From assembly GCA_017402895.1 (NCBI GenBank), contig JAFPLG010000108.1:1-12441 (forward strand): 12,441 nucleotides of DNA, read 5' to 3'. Shown in pieces: positions 1 through 5,795 of the stretch; within the stretch, counting starts at the first letter, position 1, and the number at the start of each line of letters is the position of its first letter. The notes under the pieces are model-generated. The model ran no database searches. It saw nothing but the letters and a program-made list of their open reading frames with translations, and was not told where the DNA came from. Position numbers and translations under genes: made by a program. Origin of the DNA: Paludibacteraceae bacterium (lineage in GTDB: Bacteria > Bacteroidota > Bacteroidia > Bacteroidales > Paludibacteraceae).

Positions 1-111
1 GCCTATGGCGGTCCACTACCAACCGTCAGCCATAAACCCCAAAAACATTTTTTATATCCACGCACATCCAGAGGATCTAAATGCTGCGCCGTTTAGAGCT
101 TCGCTACCATG

Positions 112-143
112 TAATTTTTTGTAGTAAATAATTTTTTGTAGTA
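112..143. repeat. Perfect 15-bp tandem direct repeat, 17-bp period
   Basis: TAATTTTTTGTAGTA occurs at 112-126 and again at 129-143, separated by 2 bp. Shorter versions of the same string (TTTGTAGTA) recur at 341-349 and 1822-1830, where they sit directly on the -7 element of likely promoters. The two copies here are not followed by an intact TAnnTTTG, so they may be decayed or duplicated promoter fragments. Confidence 0.8.
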
Positions 144-249
144 CATTCTTATCTCGCTTCGCTCGAACGATTATTGCGAGCAATTTTCGACCGCTACCCC
201 AGAGGGGACCCCTTCGAAAGTACGTTCTTAGCCGCAGGGGCACGATTAT
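141..249. repeat. Imperfect direct repeat, two copies about 79 bp apart
   Basis: Copy A begins GTACATTCTTA at 141-151 and continues to ACGATTAT at 167-174. Copy B begins GTACGTTCTTA at 220-230 and continues to ACGATTAT at 242-249. The two conserved blocks match 10/11 and 8/8, with diverged, unequal-length sequence between them (the blocks start 26 and 22 bp apart). A CG-rich segment follows each copy. This suggests an old local duplication or a degenerate repeat family. Function unknown. Confidence 0.5.
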
Positions 250-323
250 CTCGCACTTTTGTGCGATCAACAAGCCTTTATGACCGTAAAAATTCAAATT
301 AATTTGATTTTTCCGTCCAAAGC

Positions 324-355
324 CTTGTACAATCCAAAAATTTGTAGTACCTTTG
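324..355 (+). promoter_or_regulatory. Bacteroidetes-type promoter for the OmpA-family gene
   Basis: CTTG at 324-327 (-33-like) is separated by 20 bp from TACCTTTG at 348-355, which matches the Bacteroidetes -7 consensus TAnnTTTG. Transcription would start near 359-363, leaving a leader of about 40 nt before the ATG at 401. A 20-bp inverted repeat overlaps the -7 element (listed separately). Confidence 0.75.
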
Positions 356-368
356 CACTTGCAAAGGT
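349..368. repeat. Perfect inverted repeat across -7 element and start site
   Basis: ACCTTTGCA-CT-TGCAAAGGT has 9-bp arms and a 2-bp centre. It begins inside the -7 element and spans the expected transcription start. It could be an operator or simply reflect favoured initial-transcribed sequence. The next + strand promoter (1829-1836) has a similar arrangement. Confidence 0.65.
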
Positions 369-400
369 TTTGTAAATACTAATTGTAAAACAATATATAT

Positions 401-1804
401 ATGAAAAAATTACTTATCCTTGTAAGTTGTTTATGGTTAACTACCGCCATGAACGCACAATTCTTAGATCGTTTGATCAATTCTGCCAAGACTTCTGCGG
501 AGAATGCTGTAGAACGCCAGGTAGAGAAGAAGATTGAAGAAGGTGTTGACAAAGCCTTCAACCCCGAGACGCAAGATCAAGCAGAACCGCAAGAACAAGC
601 AGAGCCCCAAAAAGGCCAAAAGGGTCAACAAGGCTGGACTTGCCCTGCTTGCGGACATACCGGCAATACCGGTAAGTTCTGCACCGAATGCGGCGCTAAG
701 AAACCCGAAGGAGACGGTACTTGGACCTGCCCCGCATGTGGTGCCAAAGGCCAGACCGGTAAGTTCTGTAACGAGTGTGGCGCTAAGAAACCCGAGGGTG
801 GCAATGCCGCTGCAACGCCTCAACCGCAAAAATCGGCAGAGGCTGCATACGCCAAATCCGACTTCGTGCCCGGCGATGAGATTATGTTCGAGGACGATTT
901 GGCCGGCGAACAAATGGGAGAATTTCCGTCCAAATGGGATCTGCTGGAAGGTAATGCTGAGATCGCTTCCGTTAACGGAAAGACGGTCATCAACCTCACC
1001 GACATCTCCACGGAAATCATGCCGCTCATGAAAAATCAGAAGAACTATCTGACCGAAGCCTTCACGCTCGAGTTTGACTTCCTCGGCGGTAGTGACGAAA
1101 AGCAGATCTATTGCGCTTATCTCATTCACCTCAAGAATATAGAAGGTGAAGATGTAGCTACTATCACTCTCGACGGTACGGCTTCCGCCTGGGCTTATAC
1201 ATCGTGGGTCACCGCCAGCGGAGAACAGCGCGAGAACCGTGCGGCTGCGCCGGCTAAAGAGGAGGAATGGAACCATGTGGCCTTGTCCTTCAACAAGCGT
1301 GCACTGAAGGTGTACCTGAATGGCATCCGTATAGTCAATATCCCTAATTGCGCTCGCCCGCAGTACTTCACGCTGCAGCGTTCCTACTGGGACGATCATC
1401 GTAACTTGATGACCAACGTGCGTCTGTGCAAAGGTGCCGTACCTCTCTATAACCGCCTTGTTACGGATGGCAAGATAATCACCTATGCCATAACCTTCGA
1501 CATCGGCAAGGCAAACATCAAACCCGAGTCGATGACCGAAATCAACCGCATTGCGCAGTTGATGAAAGATAACCCGGACCTGAAATTCGAAGTACAGGGA
1601 CACACGGATAACACCGGTACGGTAGCCGGCAACCAGAAGCTGAGCGAACAACGCGCGCAGGCTATCGTTGATAAGTTAGTGGAAATGGGCATCGCTGCCA
1701 ACCGCCTGTCCGCCAAAGGCATGGGACAGTCTGCGCCGCTCGCAGATAACAGTACAGACGAAGGTCGTGCAAAGAACCGTCGTGTAGAATTTGTAAAGAA
1801 ATAA
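401..1804 (+). CDS. Exported OmpA-family protein with tandem zinc ribbons and LamG-like domain
   Basis: 467 residues. A signal peptide (1-20, ending AMNAQ) exports it. After a Glu/Gln-rich, probably helical stretch (about 25-75) come two near-identical zinc-ribbon units with CPAC...C-x2-C pairs: Cys81/84/94/97 and Cys110/113/123/126. Residues about 160-350 resemble a concanavalin/LamG-type jelly roll (EWNHVALSFNKRALKVYLNG is a typical core). Residues about 360-467 are an OmpA C-terminal domain with HTDNTG, LSEQRA and NRRVEF. Asp403 and Arg418 fit the residues known in this family to bind the diaminopimelate of peptidoglycan. It is probably a periplasmic or outer-membrane-linked protein anchored to the wall. 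The LamG-like part may bind a glycan or protein partner (inferred). Zinc ribbons are unusual in exported proteins. The ATG at 401 fits the signal peptide and the promoter at 324-355. Confidence 0.88.
   Translation: MKKLLILVSCLWLTTAMNAQFLDRLINSAKTSAENAVERQVEKKIEEGVDKAFNPETQDQAEPQEQAEPQKGQKGQQGWTCPACGHTGNTGKFCTECGAKKPEGDGTWTCPACGAKGQTGKFCNECGAKKPEGGNAAATPQPQKSAEAAYAKSDFVPGDEIMFEDDLAGEQMGEFPSKWDLLEGNAEIASVNGKTVINLTDISTEIMPLMKNQKNYLTEAFTLEFDFLGGSDEKQIYCAYLIHLKNIEGEDVATITLDGTASAWAYTSWVTASGEQRENRAAAPAKEEEWNHVALSFNKRALKVYLNGIRIVNIPNCARPQYFTLQRSYWDDHRNLMTNVRLCKGAVPLYNRLVTDGKIITYAITFDIGKANIKPESMTEINRIAQLMKDNPDLKFEVQGHTDNTGTVAGNQKLSEQRAQAIVDKLVEMGIAANRLSAKGMGQSAPLADNSTDEGRAKNRRVEFVKK
635..799 (+). repeat. 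Intragenic tandem repeat encoding two zinc ribbons (87-bp period)
   Basis: The unit starting WTCPACG at 635 recurs at 722, an 87-bp (29-codon) period. Identical stretches include ACCGGTAAGTTCTG and GGCGCTAAGAAACCCGA. Conservation at the DNA level, including synonymous positions, points to a fairly recent in-frame duplication. Copy number could vary between strains. Confidence 0.85.
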
Positions 1805-1828
1805 CCGGTTTAGAACAAATTTTTGTAG

Positions 1829-1846
1829 TAATTTTGCAGCGCAAAA
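1829..1846 (+). promoter_or_regulatory. Probable promoter for the 1883-4642 gene set
   Basis: TAATTTTG at 1829-1836 matches the -7 consensus and lies 46 bp upstream of the ATG at 1883. The -33 element is weak: only GGTTTA-like sequence near 1807-1812. The -7 runs into a perfect inverted repeat, TTTTGC-AGC-GCAAAA (1832-1846), like the palindrome in the promoter at 324-355. No terminator separates it from the OmpA-family gene (stop at 1804), so read-through is also possible. Confidence 0.6.
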
Positions 1847-1882
1847 CGAATAAACAGATTTTTTAAACAAACAGATAGAATC

Positions 1883-2536
1883 ATGAAAAAGTTATTTTTT
1901 GCCTTTGCCTTTGCGGCATTGACGCTGGGAATGAATGCCCAGCATGTAGCACCACTCAACATCCAGTTGACCGAGTTCAACCTGGATACACTCCGTGTTC
2001 GGTACGTGAACGACAAGCAGATGTATTCTACCGAACTGCAACACATCGTACTGCTCCAGGACGCAGAACAGCAAGCTATCAAAGAGGCTTGGAAAGAACT
2101 CAAAGATGAGAAAGCACATGCTAAGAACGTAGCCAGCTGCCTGAAGGACGTGAATAGCTCGATCACGAACCTCGGCAAGAGCGCAGAGAAGGAGATTGAC
2201 GTGCTCAAGGGCATGATTCGCTCCATCGAGAAACAGCAGAAAGATGTGCGCGGACTGAAGAAACTGAAACCTGAGACTCGCGATGAGTACATCGAGTATC
2301 TGGAGACCGAGAAACGCTACCTGAACGTAATGCTCGACAACCTGACTTCGCGTCAGAAGGAACTGAGCAACGCGCTGACCGGCGCACAGGTGAAAGAAGC
2401 TGCACTGAATGCCTTCAACCTGGAGATCCAGCAGAAAGAGCTCGACCTGAAGCAACTGGAGACCACCAGCAAGGCACGCGCTGAGCAGATCAAGGCTGAG
2501 CAGAAAATCGTAAAAGAAATGCTAAAGAACAAATAA
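1883..2536 (+). CDS. Exported coiled-coil protein of unknown function
   Basis: 217 residues. A signal peptide (1-20) ends GMNAQ, much like that of the preceding gene. The rest, from about residue 45 to 215, is almost entirely charged, Lys/Glu/Gln-rich helix with long heptad-like stretches, predicted to form a coiled coil. The region around 27-48 (IQLTEFNLDTLRVRYVNDKQ) is the least helical part and may be a small cap. I see no catalytic motif or lipobox. A periplasmic structural or chaperone-like role, such as Skp-type proteins have, is possible but not shown. Its stop is 2 nt before upp, so it is probably co-transcribed with upp, vanZ and dprA. I do not recognise a named family. Confidence 0.8.
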   Translation: MKKLFFAFAFAALTLGMNAQHVAPLNIQLTEFNLDTLRVRYVNDKQMYSTELQHIVLLQDAEQQAIKEAWKELKDEKAHAKNVASCLKDVNSSITNLGKSAEKEIDVLKGMIRSIEKQQKDVRGLKKLKPETRDEYIEYLETEKRYLNVMLDNLTSRQKELSNALTGAQVKEAALNAFNLEIQQKELDLKQLETTSKARAEQIKAEQKIVKEMLKNK

Positions 2537-2538
2537 CT

Positions 2539-3213
2539 ATGCGCGTTGTAAACCTATCCGAGCATAACTCGGTTATGAATCAGTACTTGCGTGAGATACG
2601 CGACGTAGATATCCAGAAAGACCCGCTGCGCTTCCGCCGTAACATCGAGCGTATCGGTGAGGTGATGGCCGTCGAGGTGAGCAAAGAGCTGGACTACGAG
2701 CCTACCGAAGTGCAGACGCCGTTGGCTAAAGCCACCGTCAACACGATAGCCGACCAACTGGTGCTGGGTACGATTCTGCGTGCAGGTATGCCGCTCCACC
2801 ACGGTTTTCTCAATATCTTCGACCGCGCCGAGAATGCGTTTCTGAGTGCTTATCGACGCGAGAACGAGCAGGGCGAACTGGAGATCGTAGCCGAATATAT
2901 GGCTGCACCGGCTATCGAAGGCAAGACGCTGATACTGGTAGACCCGATGCTGGCTACCGGCATGTCGATGGAGGTGGGTTATCTGGCGCTGCTGCGTCAC
3001 GGCAAACCCAAACACACCCATATGTGCTGCACGATCGGTACGCCGCAGGCTATCGACTGCTTGCGCAAGTCGCTCAACGACAGCCCGGACGTAACGGTAT
3101 GGTGCGCTGCGATAGACCCCGTGCTGAACGAGAAGAAATATATCGTTCCCGGACTGGGTGATGCCGGCGACTTGTGCTACGGAACCAAGATACACCTGTC
3201 TGACCGCAAGTGA
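2539..3213 (+). CDS. upp: Uracil phosphoribosyltransferase
   Basis: 224 residues, close to the usual length for the family. It converts uracil and PRPP to UMP in pyrimidine salvage, in the cytosol. The PRPP-binding loop is at about 131-142 (LILVDPMLATGM). The uracil-binding C-terminal segment is at about 201-216 (YIVPGLGDAGDLCYGT). The typical ILRAGMPLHHG segment lies at 79-89. The ATG at 2539 follows the upstream stop by 2 nt, and its own stop overlaps the next start (GTGA), so translation is probably coupled on both sides. No key residue appears missing. Confidence 0.95.
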   Translation: MRVVNLSEHNSVMNQYLREIRDVDIQKDPLRFRRNIERIGEVMAVEVSKELDYEPTEVQTPLAKATVNTIADQLVLGTILRAGMPLHHGFLNIFDRAENAFLSAYRRENEQGELEIVAEYMAAPAIEGKTLILVDPMLATGMSMEVGYLALLRHGKPKHTHMCCTIGTPQAIDCLRKSLNDSPDVTVWCAAIDPVLNEKKYIVPGLGDAGDLCYGTKIHLSDRK

Positions 3214-3599
3214 TTTCACGTCGGCTACGCTACATACCGGCTATAATGGTGAGCATCGCAATTGCGGTGCTCTCCTTGACAGAAGGACCTATGCCGCTTC
3301 GCCCCACCAGCCTGTCGGACAAGACGCTCCATAGTCTGGCCTATGTGCTGCAGGCCGTGACGCTGCTGTGGGCGCTTTGGCGCAGCTATCGTCCCGGATG
3401 GCGAGGCGCCCTGCTCACATTCGCCTATACCATCATGCTGGGCGGACTGATGGAAGTGCTCCAGGCTACCTATACCCGCACACGAACCGGTGAATGGCTC
3501 GACTTGGCCGCCGACGCAATAGGCGCCGTAGCGGGCGTTGCGCTGACCTATACAATACTCGTCCTCATCGACCGACACCGTACATGCAAACAGAACTGA
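3210..3599 (+). CDS. VanZ-like small membrane protein
   Basis: 129 residues with about four hydrophobic segments: roughly 8-22, 39-57, 66-84 and 100-120. The pattern LSLTEGP...SDKTLHSLAYVLQA...GGLMEVLQ...R.GEWLDLAADAIGAVAG is typical of VanZ-like proteins, with conserved His, Glu and Asp in or near membrane helices. The founding member raises low-level teicoplanin resistance in enterococci. In Bacteroidetes these short homologues have no established role. I chose the GTG start at 3210 because it overlaps the upp stop (GTGA) and keeps the first helix intact. An in-frame ATG at 3246 would cut into that helix. The end overlaps dprA by 16 nt, indicating coupled expression. Confidence 0.85.
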   Translation: MISRRLRYIPAIMVSIAIAVLSLTEGPMPLRPTSLSDKTLHSLAYVLQAVTLLWALWRSYRPGWRGALLTFAYTIMLGGLMEVLQATYTRTRTGEWLDLAADAIGAVAGVALTYTILVLIDRHRTCKQN

Positions 3600-4642
3600 T
3601 ATACCAGTTGGCCCTCGTGGCGCTCTACCAATATCGGTTGCGCCAAGCCCACGCGCTGCTGAACCAATACGGTTCGGCCGAGGCTGCATGGGAGCATGCA
3701 GAGGACGAGAAGAAAGCGGCCGCATGGGAACGTGCGGAGCAGGAACTGGCTTTTATCGAGAAGCACGGGATACAGACCTGGTTCTGCACCGATGCGAATT
3801 ATCCCAGCCGGTTGCGGGAATGCCCAGACCGCCCGCTGATGCTCTTCGGCAAGGGCAATATCCGGCACTCGGAGGGTAAGTTCGTCTCCGTAGTCGGTAC
3901 GCGTCGCGCCACGGAACGAGGCAAGGAACTGACGCGCCGACTGGTGCTGGATTTGGCGCAACTGTGTCCGGACGTGACGATAGTGAGCGGACTGGCCTAC
4001 GGCATTGATGTGGCAGCCCACCGTGCGGCACTGGAAGCCGACCTGCCGACACTGATCATTCCGGCGCACGGACTGGACCGTATCTATCCGGCGATGCATC
4101 GCCAAGTGGCGGTGGATGCACTGGGGAACGGCGGCATACTGACCGAATATATGTCGGGCACGGAAGCCGAGAAGATGCATTTCGTGGCGAGGAACCGTAT
4201 CGTGGCCGGACTGGCCGATGCGGTCGTCGTAGTGGAGTCGCGCAATCATGGCGGTTCGCTCATCACTGCCGGCATGGCTTCGGATTACAATCGAGACCTA
4301 TTTGCCTTTCCCGGACGACCGGGTGACGAGGAGTATCGCGGCTGCAACGACCTGATACGACTCCAGCGGGCTACGCTCATCGATTCGGCTGCGGACCTGG
4401 TGCACGCGATGGGATGGACACCCGCCGAAAGCACGATGAAGGCCAACGACCCCTCGCTGTTTACGGAGGACGAATCGCCCATACTGGCTATACTGCGCTC
4501 GGCGGAAGAGGGCGTGCATATCAATAGCCTGGTGATGGAAACCGGACTGGACTACAGCGAGGTGAGCGCCGAACTCGTGATGATGGAGATGGATGGAAAA
4601 GTCAAGGCGTTGCCGGGAGGGATGTACCGGATTTTAAGTTAA
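3584..4642 (+). CDS. dprA: DNA-processing protein DprA (single-strand DNA-binding, RecA loader family)
   Basis: 352 residues from the ATG at 3584. The frame is open further upstream (to 3494), but that part only shadows vanZ and its Arg-rich translation is not DprA-like. The N-terminal helical part (1-60) precedes the Rossmann-like core with GTRRAT (105-110), SGLAYGIDVAAHRAAL (135-150), FVARNRIVAGL (200-210) and GGSLITAG (223-230). The C-terminal DprA winged helix (about 297-352) is also complete. In competent bacteria DprA protects incoming single-stranded DNA and loads RecA. Homologues are also widespread in bacteria not known to be competent. It overlaps vanZ by 16 nt in another frame and is the last gene of the tightly packed set. 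Confidence 0.95.
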   Translation: MQTELIYQLALVALYQYRLRQAHALLNQYGSAEAAWEHAEDEKKAAAWERAEQELAFIEKHGIQTWFCTDANYPSRLRECPDRPLMLFGKGNIRHSEGKFVSVVGTRRATERGKELTRRLVLDLAQLCPDVTIVSGLAYGIDVAAHRAALEADLPTLIIPAHGLDRIYPAMHRQVAVDALGNGGILTEYMSGTEAEKMHFVARNRIVAGLADAVVVVESRNHGGSLITAGMASDYNRDLFAFPGRPGDEEYRGCNDLIRLQRATLIDSAADLVHAMGWTPAESTMKANDPSLFTEDESPILAILRSAEEGVHINSLVMETGLDYSEVSAELVMMEMDGKVKALPGGMYRILS

Positions 4643-4679
4643 GGTCGAAAGTCGAAAGACAAAAGACGAAAGATGAAAT
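4642..4679. repeat. Purine-rich short repeats upstream of the exported endonuclease-fold gene
   Basis: The 46-nt gap after dprA is largely built of degenerate units: GGTCGAAA, GTCGAAAGAC (4651-4660), AAAGACGAAAGATGAAA. The exact decamer GTCGAAAGAC occurs twice more beyond the next gene (5725-5734, 5755-5764). No promoter or terminator is evident. Such GAAAG-type arrays look like slippage-prone intergenic filler. Confidence 0.75.
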
Positions 4680-4688
4680 TTTATAGTT

Positions 4689-5711
4689 ATGAAGAGATAT
4701 ATTTTATTTGTGCTGCTGGGCTGGATGATGATGTCGGCGTGGGCACTGCCGAACAAGCCGAGTCTGGGGAATGCACGTATCATTGTGCTGGCCAACAACC
4801 TGGAGAACTTCTACTACAACTACGATGAGTCCTCTCGTCCGTCGTACAACACCGATGCCGGGCGTGAAGCCAAGGCCAACAAGATTGTGCAGATGATGCT
4901 TGCCTCGGGCGCCGATATCTTTGCTTTCTGCGAAGTGGAGGCCAAGCCGATCACGCTGCAGTACCTGGTGCAGAAACTCAACACGGCTGCTGGAGGCGAT
5001 GACTACGCAGCAGTAGAAGACGGTATCGACGTTGAGACCGACTCGTATGACAATGCTATCAAGTCGGGCTTTGTGTATAAGAAAGCTACCGTAGAACCCT
5101 ATGGCAACGATGTGGCAGCCACCAATGTCAGCTACTACAAGAACACGATGCGTATCCAGGCCTGGACCGAGAAAGCTACCGGCGAACGATTTACGCTGTC
5201 GATGAACCACTTCAAAGCGATGTCGGACGAGTCGTCGAAAGCCAAGCGTGTGGATAATGCCACCTGGCTCATGAACGGATTGTCTAATTCGTCGAAAGTG
5301 AAAGATCCGGACATCCTGATCATGGGCGACCTGAACGCACAGATGGATGAAGACTGCATCACGGTTATCCAGAATAAGGGATACGTAGAGCAGTTAATCC
5401 GTTTTGATGCAAACGCGTATTCGTATGTATACTATGGCTCGAACGAACTGATTGACCACGCCTTCGCGAATAGTACGATGGCTGACCAGATCACCGGTGC
5501 AGCCGTTTGGCATACCAATACCTCGACCTACTATAGCGACCGCTACTCGGATCACGATGCGGTGATGGTGGGTTTGTGTCTGGGGAAGGATGCAACGCCG
5601 TTCGATAATGTAGACGTAACCGAACCGGCACAAAAGATACTGCGCGACGGACAGGTAATTATTATCCGTGGCGAAGGGGAATATACGATTACAGGCGTTC
5701 GCCTAAAGTGA
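4689..5711 (+). CDS. Exported endonuclease/exonuclease/phosphatase-fold hydrolase with C-terminal tag
   Basis: 340 residues. The signal peptide is about 1-19 (cleavage near AWA-LP). Residues 30-297 carry the motifs of the EEP metal-dependent phosphodiesterase superfamily: NLENF (37-41), CEVE (81-84), MNHFKA (172-177), MGDLNA (212-217), IDHAFAN (255-261) and SDHDAV (287-292). The acidic, Asn and His catalytic positions all look intact. The substrate cannot be told from sequence: extracellular nucleic acid, a sugar phosphate or a phospholipid are all possible. The last 28 residues form a short motif (AQKILRDGQVIIIRG...Y...G) shared with the pectate lyase at 5782-7395, suggesting common sorting or anchoring. 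There is no promoter in the 46-nt gap, so it may be read through from dprA. Repeats flank the gene on both sides. Confidence 0.88.
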   Translation: MKRYILFVLLGWMMMSAWALPNKPSLGNARIIVLANNLENFYYNYDESSRPSYNTDAGREAKANKIVQMMLASGADIFAFCEVEAKPITLQYLVQKLNTAAGGDDYAAVEDGIDVETDSYDNAIKSGFVYKKATVEPYGNDVAATNVSYYKNTMRIQAWTEKATGERFTLSMNHFKAMSDESSKAKRVDNATWLMNGLSNSSKVKDPDILIMGDLNAQMDEDCITVIQNKGYVEQLIRFDANAYSYVYYGSNELIDHAFANSTMADQITGAAVWHTNTSTYYSDRYSDHDAVMVGLCLGKDATPFDNVDVTEPAQKILRDGQVIIIRGEGEYTITGVRLK

Positions 5712-5795
5712 AAGGTGAAAAATAGTCGAAAGACCGCTTTGCTCAAAGTCGAAGGTCGAAAGACAATTGAAAGGTGAAAGGTTAAAGGTTAATGG
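5708..5795. repeat. Purine-rich repeat tract filling the convergent intergenic gap
   Basis: Exact repeats include GAAAGGTGAAA (5710-5720 and 5769-5779) and GTCGAAAGAC (5725-5734 and 5755-5764), with related GGTTAAA units to about 5790. The tract contains the stop codon of the endonuclease-fold gene (5709-5711) and that of the pectate lyase (5782-5784), so it occupies the whole gap. A CTTTG-CT-CAAAG inverted repeat (5737-5748) is too weak to call a terminator. Confidence 0.75.

Larger units (their letters stand above)
1..323. other. Intergenic region with no convincing gene
   Basis: No reading frame here looks like a real protein. An 81-codon minus-strand frame (52-297) has a composition unlike any neighbour and no recognisable motif. 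The + strand frame entering from the left edge (to about 118) resembles no family I know. The stretch holds short structured elements: TCTAAA/TTTAGA arms around a 10-nt loop (76-97), AGGGG-A-CCCCT (203-213), and a perfect TCGCAC-TTTT-GTGCGA hairpin (251-266). None is followed by a T-run, so none is a clear intrinsic terminator. Direct repeats are listed separately. It could be a decayed repeat element, the 3' region of an upstream gene, or an unrecognised RNA. Confidence 0.55.

Noticed and set aside
251..266. TCGCAC-TTTT-GTGCGA hairpin as a terminator
   Set aside because: No T-run follows on either strand and no gene ends beside it.
464..1651. 395-codon open frame on the minus strand
   Set aside because: Lies wholly opposite the OmpA-family gene, whose domains are clear. 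Its translation has no family motif or signal, so it is a shadow.
3494..3583. Upstream extension of dprA
   Set aside because: It overlaps vanZ and encodes an Arg-rich segment unlike DprA. The ATG at 3584 fits the family.
5737..5748. CTTTG-CT-CAAAG hairpin as a bidirectional terminator between convergent genes
   Set aside because: The stem is only 5 bp with a 2-nt loop and no T-tract; better explained by the surrounding repeats.
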